From NCBI RefSeq assembly GCF_002001015.1, contig NZ_MUNO01000018.1:186001-250000 (forward strand): DNA of 64,000 nt, in the 5' to 3' direction. The position numbers and the translations under genes were made by a program. The stretch comes from Polaromonas sp. A23 (GTDB taxonomy: Bacteria > Pseudomonadota > Gammaproteobacteria > Burkholderiales > Burkholderiaceae_C). Positions 1 through 7,159 of the stretch are shown here, piece by piece. Each line of letters opens with the position of its first letter. Position 1 is the first letter of the stretch. Below the pieces are notes generated by a model. The model worked only from the letters and a program-made list of their open reading frames with translations. It was not told the DNA's origin and made no database searches.

Positions 1-422
1 TGGGTTACGGCGTGCCAGCCGGCATTGCGGCCGCCATTACCACCGGCCGCACGGCCTTCACGATTGCCGGCGACGGCGACTTCCTGATGAACGGCCAGGA
101 GCTGGCCACGGCCGTGCAGCATGGTGCCAAAAGCATTGTGCTGCTGCTCAACAACGGCATGTACGGCACGATTCGCATGCACCAGGAGCGCGAGTATCCG
201 CGCCATGTCAGCGGCTCCAGCCTGCAGAACCCCGACTTCTGCGCGCTGGCGCGGGCCTACGGCTACACCGCCACGCGCATCACACGCACCGAAGAGTTCG
301 AGGCCGTCATGCGCCAGGCCCTGCAGGGCAAGGGAGGTGCGCTGATCGAGATCATGCTCGACCCGGAAGTCATCAGCACGCGCGGCACCTTGTCCGCCAT
401 TACCAACGCAGCCAAACGCTGA
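1..422 (+). CDS. ThDP-dependent enzyme, C-terminal part (acetolactate synthase/benzoylformate decarboxylase superfamily), truncated by window start
   Basis: Only the last ~139 codons are present; the reading frame is open to the left edge, so the true start lies outside. The piece is the pyrophosphate-binding domain of a thiamine-diphosphate enzyme: GYGVPAGIAAA, then the GDGDFLMNGQEL block that binds Mg-ThDP, followed about 25 residues later by the NNGMYGTIRMHQE segment that completes the motif. It ends with a substrate/cofactor-capping helix and RGTLSAITNAAKR. Such enzymes cleave or join 2-keto acids; the substrate cannot be told from this part. It is not the oxalyl-CoA decarboxylase or glyoxylate carboligase found later in the window. 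Confidence 0.85.
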   Translation, partial: GYGVPAGIAAAITTGRTAFTIAGDGDFLMNGQELATAVQHGAKSIVLLLNNGMYGTIRMHQEREYPRHVSGSSLQNPDFCALARAYGYTATRITRTEEFEAVMRQALQGKGGALIEIMLDPEVISTRGTLSAITNAAKR

Positions 423-472
423 CGCCGCGAGGTCAGCCTCGGGCGAGTCTCTTCTTTCCAAGCAGGGGCCGC

Positions 473-552
473 GGATCTGGCTTTGCCAGTCCGCAGGTGC
501 AGCGCCCCCTCGGGGGGCAGAGAGTTACGTGCAGCGAGCGAACGTGGGGGCT
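473..552. repeat. intergenic repeat family B, copy 1
   Basis: A GC-rich block beginning ggatctggctttgcc and continuing through cgccccctcggggggc to gcgagcgaacgtggggg. A second, similar block occurs at 28493-28569, with the shared opening ggctttgcc and the same C-run/G-run hairpin. It sits between convergent genes and can fold into a hairpin. I recall similar blocks between genes in Comamonadaceae; family membership is inferred from memory. Confidence 0.5.
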
Positions 553-562
553 GTAAGCAGGC

Positions 563-592
563 TAAAAAAAAGGGCCACTTGCGTGGCCCTTT
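563..592 (-). terminator. rho-independent terminator of the SWIB/H1-like gene
   Basis: Perfect 10-bp inverted repeat AAAGGGCCAC / GTGGCCCTTT with a four-base loop, followed on the minus strand by a run of eight T. It lies 50 bp after the stop codon of the minus-strand gene ending at 642. Confidence 0.9.
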
Positions 593-641
593 CGGCGATT
601 CCGGTTCCGACGCTCGTGAGCGCCGGGGATCGCTGCGACGT

Positions 642-1094
642 TTACTTGACGTGCTTGCCGATCAGGCCAGCCATCTCGAACATCGACACTTGCGCCTTGC
701 CGAAAACGGCACGCAGTTTTTCGTCGGCGTTGACCATGCGCTTGTTGACCTTGTCCTGCAGACCCTTGGCCTTGATGTAGACCCAGAGCTTGCGCACGAT
801 CTCGGTGCGGGGCAGCGCAGCAGCGCCAACCACAGCCGACAAAGCGGGGCTCAGTGTCAGTGGCTTCATGAACGCTGCGTTGGGCGTACGCTTTTTGGCG
901 GGCGCTTTTTTCGCAGGAGCTTTTTTTGCCACTACCTTTTTTGCAGGGGCCTTCTTCGCCACTACTTTTTTAGCCGGTGCTTTCTTCGCAGGGGCTTTTT
1001 TCGCTGGAGCTGCTTTCTTCGCAGCTACTTTCTTTGCCGGAGCAGCCTTTTTTGCGGCTGCTTTTTTTGCCGGTGCTTTTTTTGCAGTTGCCAT
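642..1094 (-). CDS. SWIB/MDM2-domain protein with histone H1-like lysine/alanine-rich N-terminal tail
   Basis: 150 residues. Residues 1 to about 68 are a low-complexity tail of A-A-K-K and A-P-A-K-K repeats typical of bacterial H1-like DNA-condensing proteins. The remaining ~80 residues are a SWIB (BAF60b) domain, recognisable from PLTLSPAL, PRTEIVRKLWVYIKAKGLQ and the ending MFEMAGLIGKHVK. The ATG at 1094 is preferred over longer options because AGGAA lies seven bases upstream. The tail suggests non-specific DNA binding; the SWIB fold in chlamydiae and plants is chromatin-associated, so a nucleoid-organising role is likely but inferred. The gene is monocistronic, with its own strong terminator. 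Confidence 0.9.
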   Translation of the reverse strand: MATAKKAPAKKAAAKKAAPAKKVAAKKAAPAKKAPAKKAPAKKVVAKKAPAKKVVAKKAPAKKAPAKKRTPNAAFMKPLTLSPALSAVVGAAALPRTEIVRKLWVYIKAKGLQDKVNKRMVNADEKLRAVFGKAQVSMFEMAGLIGKHVK

Positions 1095-1495
1095 GATTGA
1101 TTTTCCTTCTAGAAGTTGATAAATCACCAATGCAGATAACTACTCTTCACTGGCAAGGGGGATGCTACTGGAGAAAACAGCTGTTTCATAGGGAAAACGC
1201 TTTTTTTTTGGGTCTGGATGTTGCAGATTTACTTCGGAAGGATGGAAAGCATGGCGCCTCGCGAGACGCTTTGCACGGAAGGCGTCGTGGGAGAACAGGT
1301 CTCAGAGAGAGAAAAAAGCGGTACCGAAAATGTCTGGCCGGTGCCGGTACCTGTTCACCCAGCACCAGAGGAAGACGGCATAACACCGCGCCAGCACAGG
1401 GCATTTCTCTAGTGGCACCTGCTGTTGCAGGGTATGCTTCTGAACACTTTTCCCTGCACCGCTGTCTGCTTTTTCCCTCTGAAAGGTCTCCGTCA
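1095..1495. other. 400-bp intergenic region between divergent genes
   Basis: No convincing gene. Open frames across it are not supported by codon bias or start sites. It must hold the divergent promoters of the SWIB gene (minus) and the RraA-like gene (plus). Visible features are a nine-base T run near 1201-1209 and a 7-bp inverted repeat GGTACCG/CGGTACC around 1320-1352, neither assigned a function. Confidence 0.5.
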
Positions 1496-2035
1496 ATGAC
1501 AAGCCTGTCCACCAATCAGCCCTTTGCCACCTGCGATTTATGTGACGCTCACAAAAACGACAACTCGGGGCGTTTTCGTGTCCTTCCCCCTGTGTTTCGT
1601 TCATTTGGTGGCGTTCCCAGCTTCTGTGGACCGGTCGTCACGATCAAATGTTTCGAAGACAACTCGCTGGTCAAGGCCGCTGTCGATGGCAGTGGTTTGC
1701 TTGAAACGCCTGCTGGGCGTGTGCCTGCGGTGCTGGTGGTCGATGGTGGTGCCTCGCTGCGGCGGGCTCTCCTCGGAGGCAATCTGGGTGCGGCGGCCGC
1801 AAAAAATGGCTGGGCTGGTGTGGTGATCGATGGCTGCGTGCGCGATGTTGCCGAACTGGCGCAATGCCAGGTTGGCATACGCGCGCTGGCTTCCATGCCG
1901 CTGCCGACAGAAAAGCGCAACGAGGGCCAGAGCGGGGTGGCGGTGCAGATCCAGGGCGTGCGGGTCTATCCCGATGACTGGCTGTATGCCGATGAGGACG
2001 GCATTGTTGTGATGCCCGCGCCGCTGCAGGCCTGA
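1496..2035 (+). CDS. RraA-like / HMG-CHA aldolase family protein
   Basis: 179 residues, the usual size for RraA. The order of motifs fits the family: TCDLCDA near the N-terminus, FCGPVVTIKCFEDNSLVK, VLVVDGGASLRRALLGGNLG, GWAGVVIDGCVRDV and DDWLYADEDGIVV. The D-x20-R-D signature of metal-dependent class II aldolases of this fold (GGxLG ... GxxRD) is present. E. coli RraA binds RNase E, while related proteins are 4-hydroxy-4-methyl-2-oxoglutarate aldolases. The two cannot be separated by eye, and no aromatic-degradation neighbours decide it. The ATG at 1496 follows a GAAAGG-type ribosome site. Confidence 0.85.
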   Translation: MTSLSTNQPFATCDLCDAHKNDNSGRFRVLPPVFRSFGGVPSFCGPVVTIKCFEDNSLVKAAVDGSGLLETPAGRVPAVLVVDGGASLRRALLGGNLGAAAAKNGWAGVVIDGCVRDVAELAQCQVGIRALASMPLPTEKRNEGQSGVAVQIQGVRVYPDDWLYADEDGIVVMPAPLQA

Positions 2036-2047
2036 AGGCCTGCGGGC

Positions 2048-2740
2048 TCAGGCGGGTAGCTTGATGCCCAGGCGGCCGAATTGCGCGGTGCCCTCGGCGC
2101 TGACCTGCACCACACGCGAGTGCTTCCTGCGCTCTATCCAGCCTTGCTGCGTGAAGTGCAGCGCCAGTGCAGCCCCCAGCGCGCCGCCCAGGTGGTCCCG
2201 GCGTTCCGACCAGTCCAGGCAGGTGCAGGCCAGCTGCCGGCGCTTGCCGCGCAGCGCGTTCAGGTCCAGCCCGAGGGTGCGCAGGGCTTTTTCTCCGAGG
2301 GTGGTGAGCAGCAACTGCCGGCTATCGGCCGCGTCAGGCTCCAGCCAGCGCTTGCGCAGCAGCATGGCGAGCAGCCCGGTGCCCAGGCTGCCGGCCAGGT
2401 GGTCGTAGCAGAAGCGGGCGCGGCGTATCGGCTCGTCGGCCTTCGCCGCAGGCTGGCTCGGGCGTTTCGGCGCCACCCGCATCAGCGACTCCACCAGCTG
2501 CGCCACCTGTTCGGAAGCAAAGCGGAAGTACTTGTGACGGCCCTGCGCGGCTGATTCGAGCAGGCCATCGTCAACCAGCCGCTTCAGGTGGGAGGTGGCC
2601 GTGCCCGGTTCGATGCCCGCGCCCAGCGCGAGCTCCTTGGCGGTCAGGGCACGGCCCTCCATCAGCAACACCAGCATGCGGATGCGGCTGGCATCGCCAA
2701 TGGTGGCGGCGATGCGGGCGATATCGGGTTCAACAAGCAT
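2048..2740 (-). CDS. ArsR-family winged-helix regulator with C-terminal extension
   Basis: 230 residues. The first ~90 form an ArsR winged helix: IGDASRIRMLVLLMEG, LTAKELALGAGI and TATSHLKRLVDDGLLES, followed by a GRHKYFRF wing. The C-terminal ~130 residues are an extension with CYDHLAGSLG and a CTCLDW cysteine cluster seen in a sub-group of ArsR proteins. The cysteines could sense metal or redox state, but this is a guess. It is transcribed divergently from the P450 gene with only 63 bp between the starts, so it probably controls that promoter and its own. Confidence 0.85.
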   Translation of the reverse strand: MLVEPDIARIAATIGDASRIRMLVLLMEGRALTAKELALGAGIEPGTATSHLKRLVDDGLLESAAQGRHKYFRFASEQVAQLVESLMRVAPKRPSQPAAKADEPIRRARFCYDHLAGSLGTGLLAMLLRKRWLEPDAADSRQLLLTTLGEKALRTLGLDLNALRGKRRQLACTCLDWSERRDHLGGALGAALALHFTQQGWIERRKHSRVVQVSAEGTAQFGRLGIKLPA

Positions 2741-2803
2741 GCTTTGATGATAGCCAAACTGTTGAAGCTGGACAAACATCCGACGCCTTGGGACACTGAC
2801 TCC

Positions 2804-3895
2804 ATGCAGCCACCCCGTAACGCCATTGAGGCCGTGACCCACCCAGATCCCTGGCCTTTCTACCGCAGCCTGCGCCAGGAGCGGCCCCTGTTCTTTGATG
2901 CTGGCCTGGGCCTGTGGGTGGCGAGCAGCCATGCCGCCGTCAGTGCGGCTCTGAACCATCCGGCCTTGCGGGTGCGCCCGCCTGCCGAGCCGGTGCCCAT
3001 GGGCTTGCAGGGCACGGCAGCCGGCGAGGTGTTTGCCCTGCTGGTGCGCATGACGGACGGTGAATTCCATGCGGCCCACAAGCCTGCCGTCGCGCAGGCG
3101 GCGCGCCGATGGACCCTGGCCGACGTGGCGCGGGCTGCCGAAGATGCGACGGACGACTTGCAGCCGCGCCTGGAGGTGAACGACTTTCTAGGCGTCTTGC
3201 CGGTGCAGGCCATGGCACGGCTGCTGGGTGTGCCCGAAGAGCTGCGGGACGACACCTGCCGCTGGGCCTTGCAGTTCACACAGGGCATCGCGCCCGGGGC
3301 CGGTACGCAGGCCGTGGCGCTGGCGGACGATGCGGCTGCTGCGCTGATGGCGCAGGGCCGGGCACTGGGCCTGCAGCCCGCGCAGGCCGCCAACCGCATT
3401 GCCTTCATGCAGCAGGCCATGGATGCGACCGGTGGGCTGCTCGGCCTGGTGGCGCTGCAACTGGCTCAGGATCAAGTGCCGGAGGGGCAGGGCGCCGCGG
3501 CAGACGCCTCACAGGAGGCCATGCGGCGTTTTGTGCGCGAGGTCGAGCGCTGGGCCGCCCCCATCCAGAACACCCGCCGGTTTGCGGCGGAATCTCTGAC
3601 CCTGCTGGGCCAGCCGGTTGAAGCTGGCCAGGCCATCCTGGTGGTGCTGGCCAGCGCCAACCGCGACGAGGCGCTTAACCCGCGACCCGAGCACTTCGAT
3701 ATGCATCGTGCGCAAAGCCGCAGCATGGGTTTTGGTGCCGGCCCGCATACGTGCCCCGGCGCTGCCATTGCTATTGAAATAGTAGCTACTTCTCTACGTA
3801 GCATAAGGGCCAAGGGCCAATTTGATCACTACTTCGGAGCTTGCACCGGCTTTAGGCCGTTGCCCAACGCGCGTATTCCAGTATTCAGTCAATAA
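2804..3895 (+). CDS. cytochrome P450
   Basis: 363 residues from this ATG; an in-frame ATG at 2747 would add 19 residues and overlap the ArsR start. The haem-ligand loop FGAGPHTCPG (Cys about residue 317) is clear, and the K-helix/ERR-like segment VREVERWAAPIQNTRR is recognisable. Slightly short for a bacterial class I P450 (about 400). No redox partner gene is adjacent. The end of the gene is odd: residues 323-341, the haem-distal L helix, are encoded by a degenerate copy of interspersed repeat A (3770-3825). The helix glutamate appears to be kept, so the protein may still work. The gene is probably co-transcribed with the ABM-fold gene 12 bp downstream. Substrate unknown. Confidence 0.85.
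   Translation: MQPPRNAIEAVTHPDPWPFYRSLRQERPLFFDAGLGLWVASSHAAVSAALNHPALRVRPPAEPVPMGLQGTAAGEVFALLVRMTDGEFHAAHKPAVAQAARRWTLADVARAAEDATDDLQPRLEVNDFLGVLPVQAMARLLGVPEELRDDTCRWALQFTQGIAPGAGTQAVALADDAAAALMAQGRALGLQPAQAANRIAFMQQAMDATGGLLGLVALQLAQDQVPEGQGAAADASQEAMRRFVREVERWAAPIQNTRRFAAESLTLLGQPVEAGQAILVVLASANRDEALNPRPEHFDMHRAQSRSMGFGAGPHTCPGAAIAIEIVATSLRSIRAKGQFDHYFGACTGFRPLPNARIPVFSQ
3770..3825 (+). repeat. interspersed repeat A, copy 1 (inside P450 gene)
   Basis: Begins GCTATTGAAATAGTAGCT (an imperfect GCTAT...ATAGC palindrome) and ends ATAAGGGCCAAGGGCCAATT plus TGA. Matches copies at 35143, 37312, 40451, 45919 and 50697 in overall plan. In frame within the P450 coding sequence. Confidence 0.7.
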
Positions 3896-3907
3896 AGGAG
3901 AAACCAC

Positions 3908-4252
3908 ATGGTCTCGGTGATTTTCGAAGTCTGGCCTGAGCCAGCGCACCGCGAGGGCTACCTGAACTGGGCGGCCGAGCTCAAGAACGAGCTGGTGAAG
4001 ATGGACGGCTTTATTTCCATAGAGCGCTTTCAGAGCCTCACAGAGCCCGACAAGCTGCTGTCGCTGCAGTTCTGGCGCGACGATGGCTGCCTGACGGCCT
4101 GGCGCAACCTGGAGGCGCACCGCGCCGCGCAGAATGCGGGCCGCAGCACCATGTTCAAGGATTACCGGCTGCGCATCGCCGAGGTGACGCGTGACTATGG
4201 CCTGAAAGAGCGCGAGGAAGCGCCCGCCGATTCACGCCAGGCTCACGGTTAG
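3908..4252 (+). CDS. antibiotic-biosynthesis-monooxygenase (ABM) fold protein
   Basis: 114 residues, a single ferredoxin-like alpha/beta barrel domain. It shows the usual pattern: strand VSVIFEVWPEP, helix with YLNWAAELKNELV, GFISIERFQSL, LLSLQFWRDDGCLTAWR and a trailing strand MFKDYRLRIAEV. Members include quinol monooxygenases and haem-degrading IsdG-like proteins; this copy cannot be assigned. An AAAGGAG ribosome site lies just before the ATG, 12 bp behind the P450 gene, so the two form an operon and the protein may act on the P450 product or on haem. Confidence 0.8.
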   Translation: MVSVIFEVWPEPAHREGYLNWAAELKNELVKMDGFISIERFQSLTEPDKLLSLQFWRDDGCLTAWRNLEAHRAAQNAGRSTMFKDYRLRIAEVTRDYGLKEREEAPADSRQAHG

Positions 4253-4288
4253 GGCCTCGTAACAGGCCCTGTCGCGAGTCAAGGGCGT

Positions 4289-7126
4289 TCAGATGCCGGC
4301 CAGGGCGATCGAGTTTTTCATTGCCTGGCCACCGCCGTAGCTGTCCTGCACGGGTGGCACACCGCCCAGCGAGACACGGATCGCGCAGTATTTGAATTCC
4401 GGGATCTTGGCAAACGGGTCCAGTGCCGCGTTGGTCAGCTTGTTGACGGCCGCTTCGTAGTAGCAGAAGGGCACAAATACGGCGCCGCGCGGCGAGCTTT
4501 CGTCGGCTCGGGCGTAGAGCTCCACCTTGCCGCGGCGCGACTCGATGGTCACCACATCGCCTGGTTTGCCGCCCATCGCGGCCAAGTCGAGCGGGTGCAC
4601 CAGGGCCACCGGATCGGGTTCGATCGCGTCAAGCACCGTGGCGCGCCGTGTCATGCTGCCGGTGTGCCAATGCTCGAGCTGGCGCCCGGTGATCAGCACC
4701 ATGGGGTATTCGGTGTCCGGGCGCTCGTCGGCCGGAATGATGTCGGCCGGCACGAACTTCGCGCGGCCGCCTTCACGGGGGAAGTCTTCCACGAACACCA
4801 CCGACTGGCCGGGATCGCCTTCCTTCATGCAGGGGTAGGTGACCGAATGCTCACGGTCCAGCCGCTCCCAGGTAATGCCGCCGATGCTGGGCATGGTGTG
4901 ACGCATCTCGTCAAAGACTTCGCTGACATGCTTGTAGTCCCAGCCGCAGCCCAGGCGGTTGGCGATTTGCATAATGATCCAGAGGTCCTGGCGCGCATCG
5001 CCGGGCGGGTTGATGGCCTTGCGGCCCATTTGCACCAGGCGGTCGGTGTTGGTGAAGCTGCCGTCCTTTTCGGGGAAGGCGCTGGCCGGCAGGATGACGT
5101 CGGCCAGATAGGCCGTTTCGGTCAGGAAGATGTCCTGCACCACCAGGTGATCAAGCGCTGCCAGGGCTTCACGCGCATGGTTGGCATCGGGGTCTGACAT
5201 GGCCGGATTCTCGCCTTGCACGTACATCCCCTTGATGCCGCCCTTCTTGATGGCGTGCATCACTTCAACCACCGTCAGGCCGACCTGGTCGTCCAGGGAG
5301 CCGGGGGCTACCTTCCAGGCTTTCTCGAAGCTGGCGCGCACCGCCGGGCTGGAGACATGCTGGTAGTCGGGGAACATCATGGGGATCAGGCCCGCGTCGG
5401 ACGCGCCCTGCACGTTGTTCTGGCCGCGCAGCGGATGCAGGCCGGTTCCGGGGCGGCCGATCTGGCCGGTCATCAGCGACAGGGCAATCAGGCAGCGCGC
5501 GTTGTCAGTGCCGTGCACGTGCTGCGAAACGCCCATGCCCCACAAGATCATCGAGCCTTTGGAGGTGGCGAACAGCCGCGCCACGTAGCGCAGGGTGTCT
5601 GCGTCGATGCCGCAGATGGGCGCCATCAGCTCGGGCGTATAGCCTTCAACGTTCTTGCGCAGCTCTTCGTAACCGATGGTGCGGCTGTCGATGAAGGCCT
5701 GGTCGACCAGGCCTTCGGTCACGATGACGTTCATCATCGCGTTGAGCATGGGCACGTCGGTATCGGGCTTGAACTGCAGGTGGCGGTGCGCCACGCGGGT
5801 GAGGTCGGAGCGGCGCGGATCCATCACGATCAGCTTGGTGCCATTTTTCACCGCGTTCTTGATCCAGGTGGCTGCTACGGGGTGGTTCACCGTCGGGTTG
5901 GCGCCGATGATGACCACGACATCGGCCTTGGTGACATCCATGACGGGGTTGGACACCGCGCCGGAGCCTATGCCTTCCAGCAGGGCGACGACCGAGGAGG
6001 CATGGCACAGGCGCGTGCAGTGGTCGACGTTGTTGCTGCCGAAGCCGGTGCGCACCAGTTTCTGGAACAGGTAGGCTTCCTCGTTGCTGCCCTTGGCCGA
6101 GCCGAAGCCGGCCAGCGATTTCTTGCCGTGCTGGTCGCGGATGGCGGCGAGTTTGCCGCCGGCGAATTCCAGCGCTTCTTCCCAGCTTGCTTCGCGGAAC
6201 ACGTCCATCACGCGGTCCGGGTCCATCGTGAAGTCCCCGGTCTTGGGCATTCCTTCCCGGCGGATCAGCGGCTTGGTCAGGCGATGGGGGTGATGTGCAT
6301 AGTCAAAACCGTAGCGGCCCTTGACGCAGAGGCGTTCGTGGTTGGCCGGGCCGTCACGGCCTTCGACAAACAGGATCTTGTCGTCCTTGACGTTGTAGGT
6401 CAGCTGGCAGCCGACGCCGCAATACGGGCAGACCGACTCGACCTGCTTGTCCGGCACAGTCAGGGCCGCCTCGCGGGCGGGCATCAACGCACCTGTCGGG
6501 CAGGCCTGGACACATTCGCCGCAGGCCACGCAGGTGGAGACGCCCATGGCATCGTCCATGTCGAACACGATCTTGGCCTGGTCGCCGCGGAAGGCCAGCC
6601 CGATCACGTCATTGACCTGTTCGTCGCGGCAGGCGCGCAGGCAGCGCGTGCACTGGATGCAGGCGTCGAGGTTGACGGCGATCGCCGGGTGGGACAGGTC
6701 CTGGCGCACCTGCTGGCGTGCCTCGAAGCGAGGCTTGCCGACGCCAATCTTGGCTGCCCACTGGTCCACCTCGTTGTTGCGCGTGTATTCCTTCTCGGGC
6801 ATGTCGGACAGCAGCAGCTCGAGCACCAGCTTTTGCGAGGCGACGGCGCGTTCGCTGTCGGTGACCACCTTCATGCCGGCGGCCGGCGCCCGGCAGCACG
6901 ACGGTGCGAGCACCCGCTCACCGTTGATTTCAACCATGCAGGAGCGGCAGTTGCCGACGGCTTCCATGCCTTCCTTGAAACACAGGTGCGGAATCTCCAC
7001 GCCTTCGCGCTTGGCGACCTGCAGCAGGGATTCATTGGCGCGGCCCTGGACTTCCCGGCCGTTGAGGCTGAAAGTTACGAGCGGGGCATCGAGTTCGGCG
7101 AGTTCCTGTCGGGTGATTGCATTCAT
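4289..7126 (-). CDS. fdsA: NAD-dependent formate dehydrogenase, molybdenum-containing alpha subunit
   Basis: 945 residues, the size of FdsA of the soluble NAD-linked enzyme. Order: N-terminal [2Fe-2S] ferredoxin (VTFSLNGREVQGR, then CFKEGMEAVGNCRSC), a histidine/cysteine Fe-S region, two [4Fe-4S] clusters (CIQCTRCLRAC; CVACGECVQACPTG), the Mo-bisMGD domain starting CPYCGVGC, and the active-site loop DHCTRLCH, where cysteine replaces selenocysteine. The C-terminal molybdopterin-dinucleotide domain starts near the MVLITGRQLEHWHTG block. It oxidises formate to CO2 and passes electrons to NAD through FdsB. The gene is 33 bp behind fdsB and last in the oxalate-formate block. The small FdsD and the FdsC/FdhD chaperone are not next to it. 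Confidence 0.97.
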   Translation of the reverse strand: MNAITRQELAELDAPLVTFSLNGREVQGRANESLLQVAKREGVEIPHLCFKEGMEAVGNCRSCMVEINGERVLAPSCCRAPAAGMKVVTDSERAVASQKLVLELLLSDMPEKEYTRNNEVDQWAAKIGVGKPRFEARQQVRQDLSHPAIAVNLDACIQCTRCLRACRDEQVNDVIGLAFRGDQAKIVFDMDDAMGVSTCVACGECVQACPTGALMPAREAALTVPDKQVESVCPYCGVGCQLTYNVKDDKILFVEGRDGPANHERLCVKGRYGFDYAHHPHRLTKPLIRREGMPKTGDFTMDPDRVMDVFREASWEEALEFAGGKLAAIRDQHGKKSLAGFGSAKGSNEEAYLFQKLVRTGFGSNNVDHCTRLCHASSVVALLEGIGSGAVSNPVMDVTKADVVVIIGANPTVNHPVAATWIKNAVKNGTKLIVMDPRRSDLTRVAHRHLQFKPDTDVPMLNAMMNVIVTEGLVDQAFIDSRTIGYEELRKNVEGYTPELMAPICGIDADTLRYVARLFATSKGSMILWGMGVSQHVHGTDNARCLIALSLMTGQIGRPGTGLHPLRGQNNVQGASDAGLIPMMFPDYQHVSSPAVRASFEKAWKVAPGSLDDQVGLTVVEVMHAIKKGGIKGMYVQGENPAMSDPDANHAREALAALDHLVVQDIFLTETAYLADVILPASAFPEKDGSFTNTDRLVQMGRKAINPPGDARQDLWIIMQIANRLGCGWDYKHVSEVFDEMRHTMPSIGGITWERLDREHSVTYPCMKEGDPGQSVVFVEDFPREGGRAKFVPADIIPADERPDTEYPMVLITGRQLEHWHTGSMTRRATVLDAIEPDPVALVHPLDLAAMGGKPGDVVTIESRRGKVELYARADESSPRGAVFVPFCYYEAAVNKLTNAALDPFAKIPEFKYCAIRVSLGGVPPVQDSYGGGQAMKNSIALAGI

Positions 7127-7159
7127 CGTGGTGCCTTTTGTCTTGTTGCCCGGGCGTGT

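Noticed and set aside
1097..1495. Upstream extension of the RraA-like frame by 133 codons
   Set aside because: RraA proteins are about 160-180 residues; the extension has no family similarity and runs through the promoter region.
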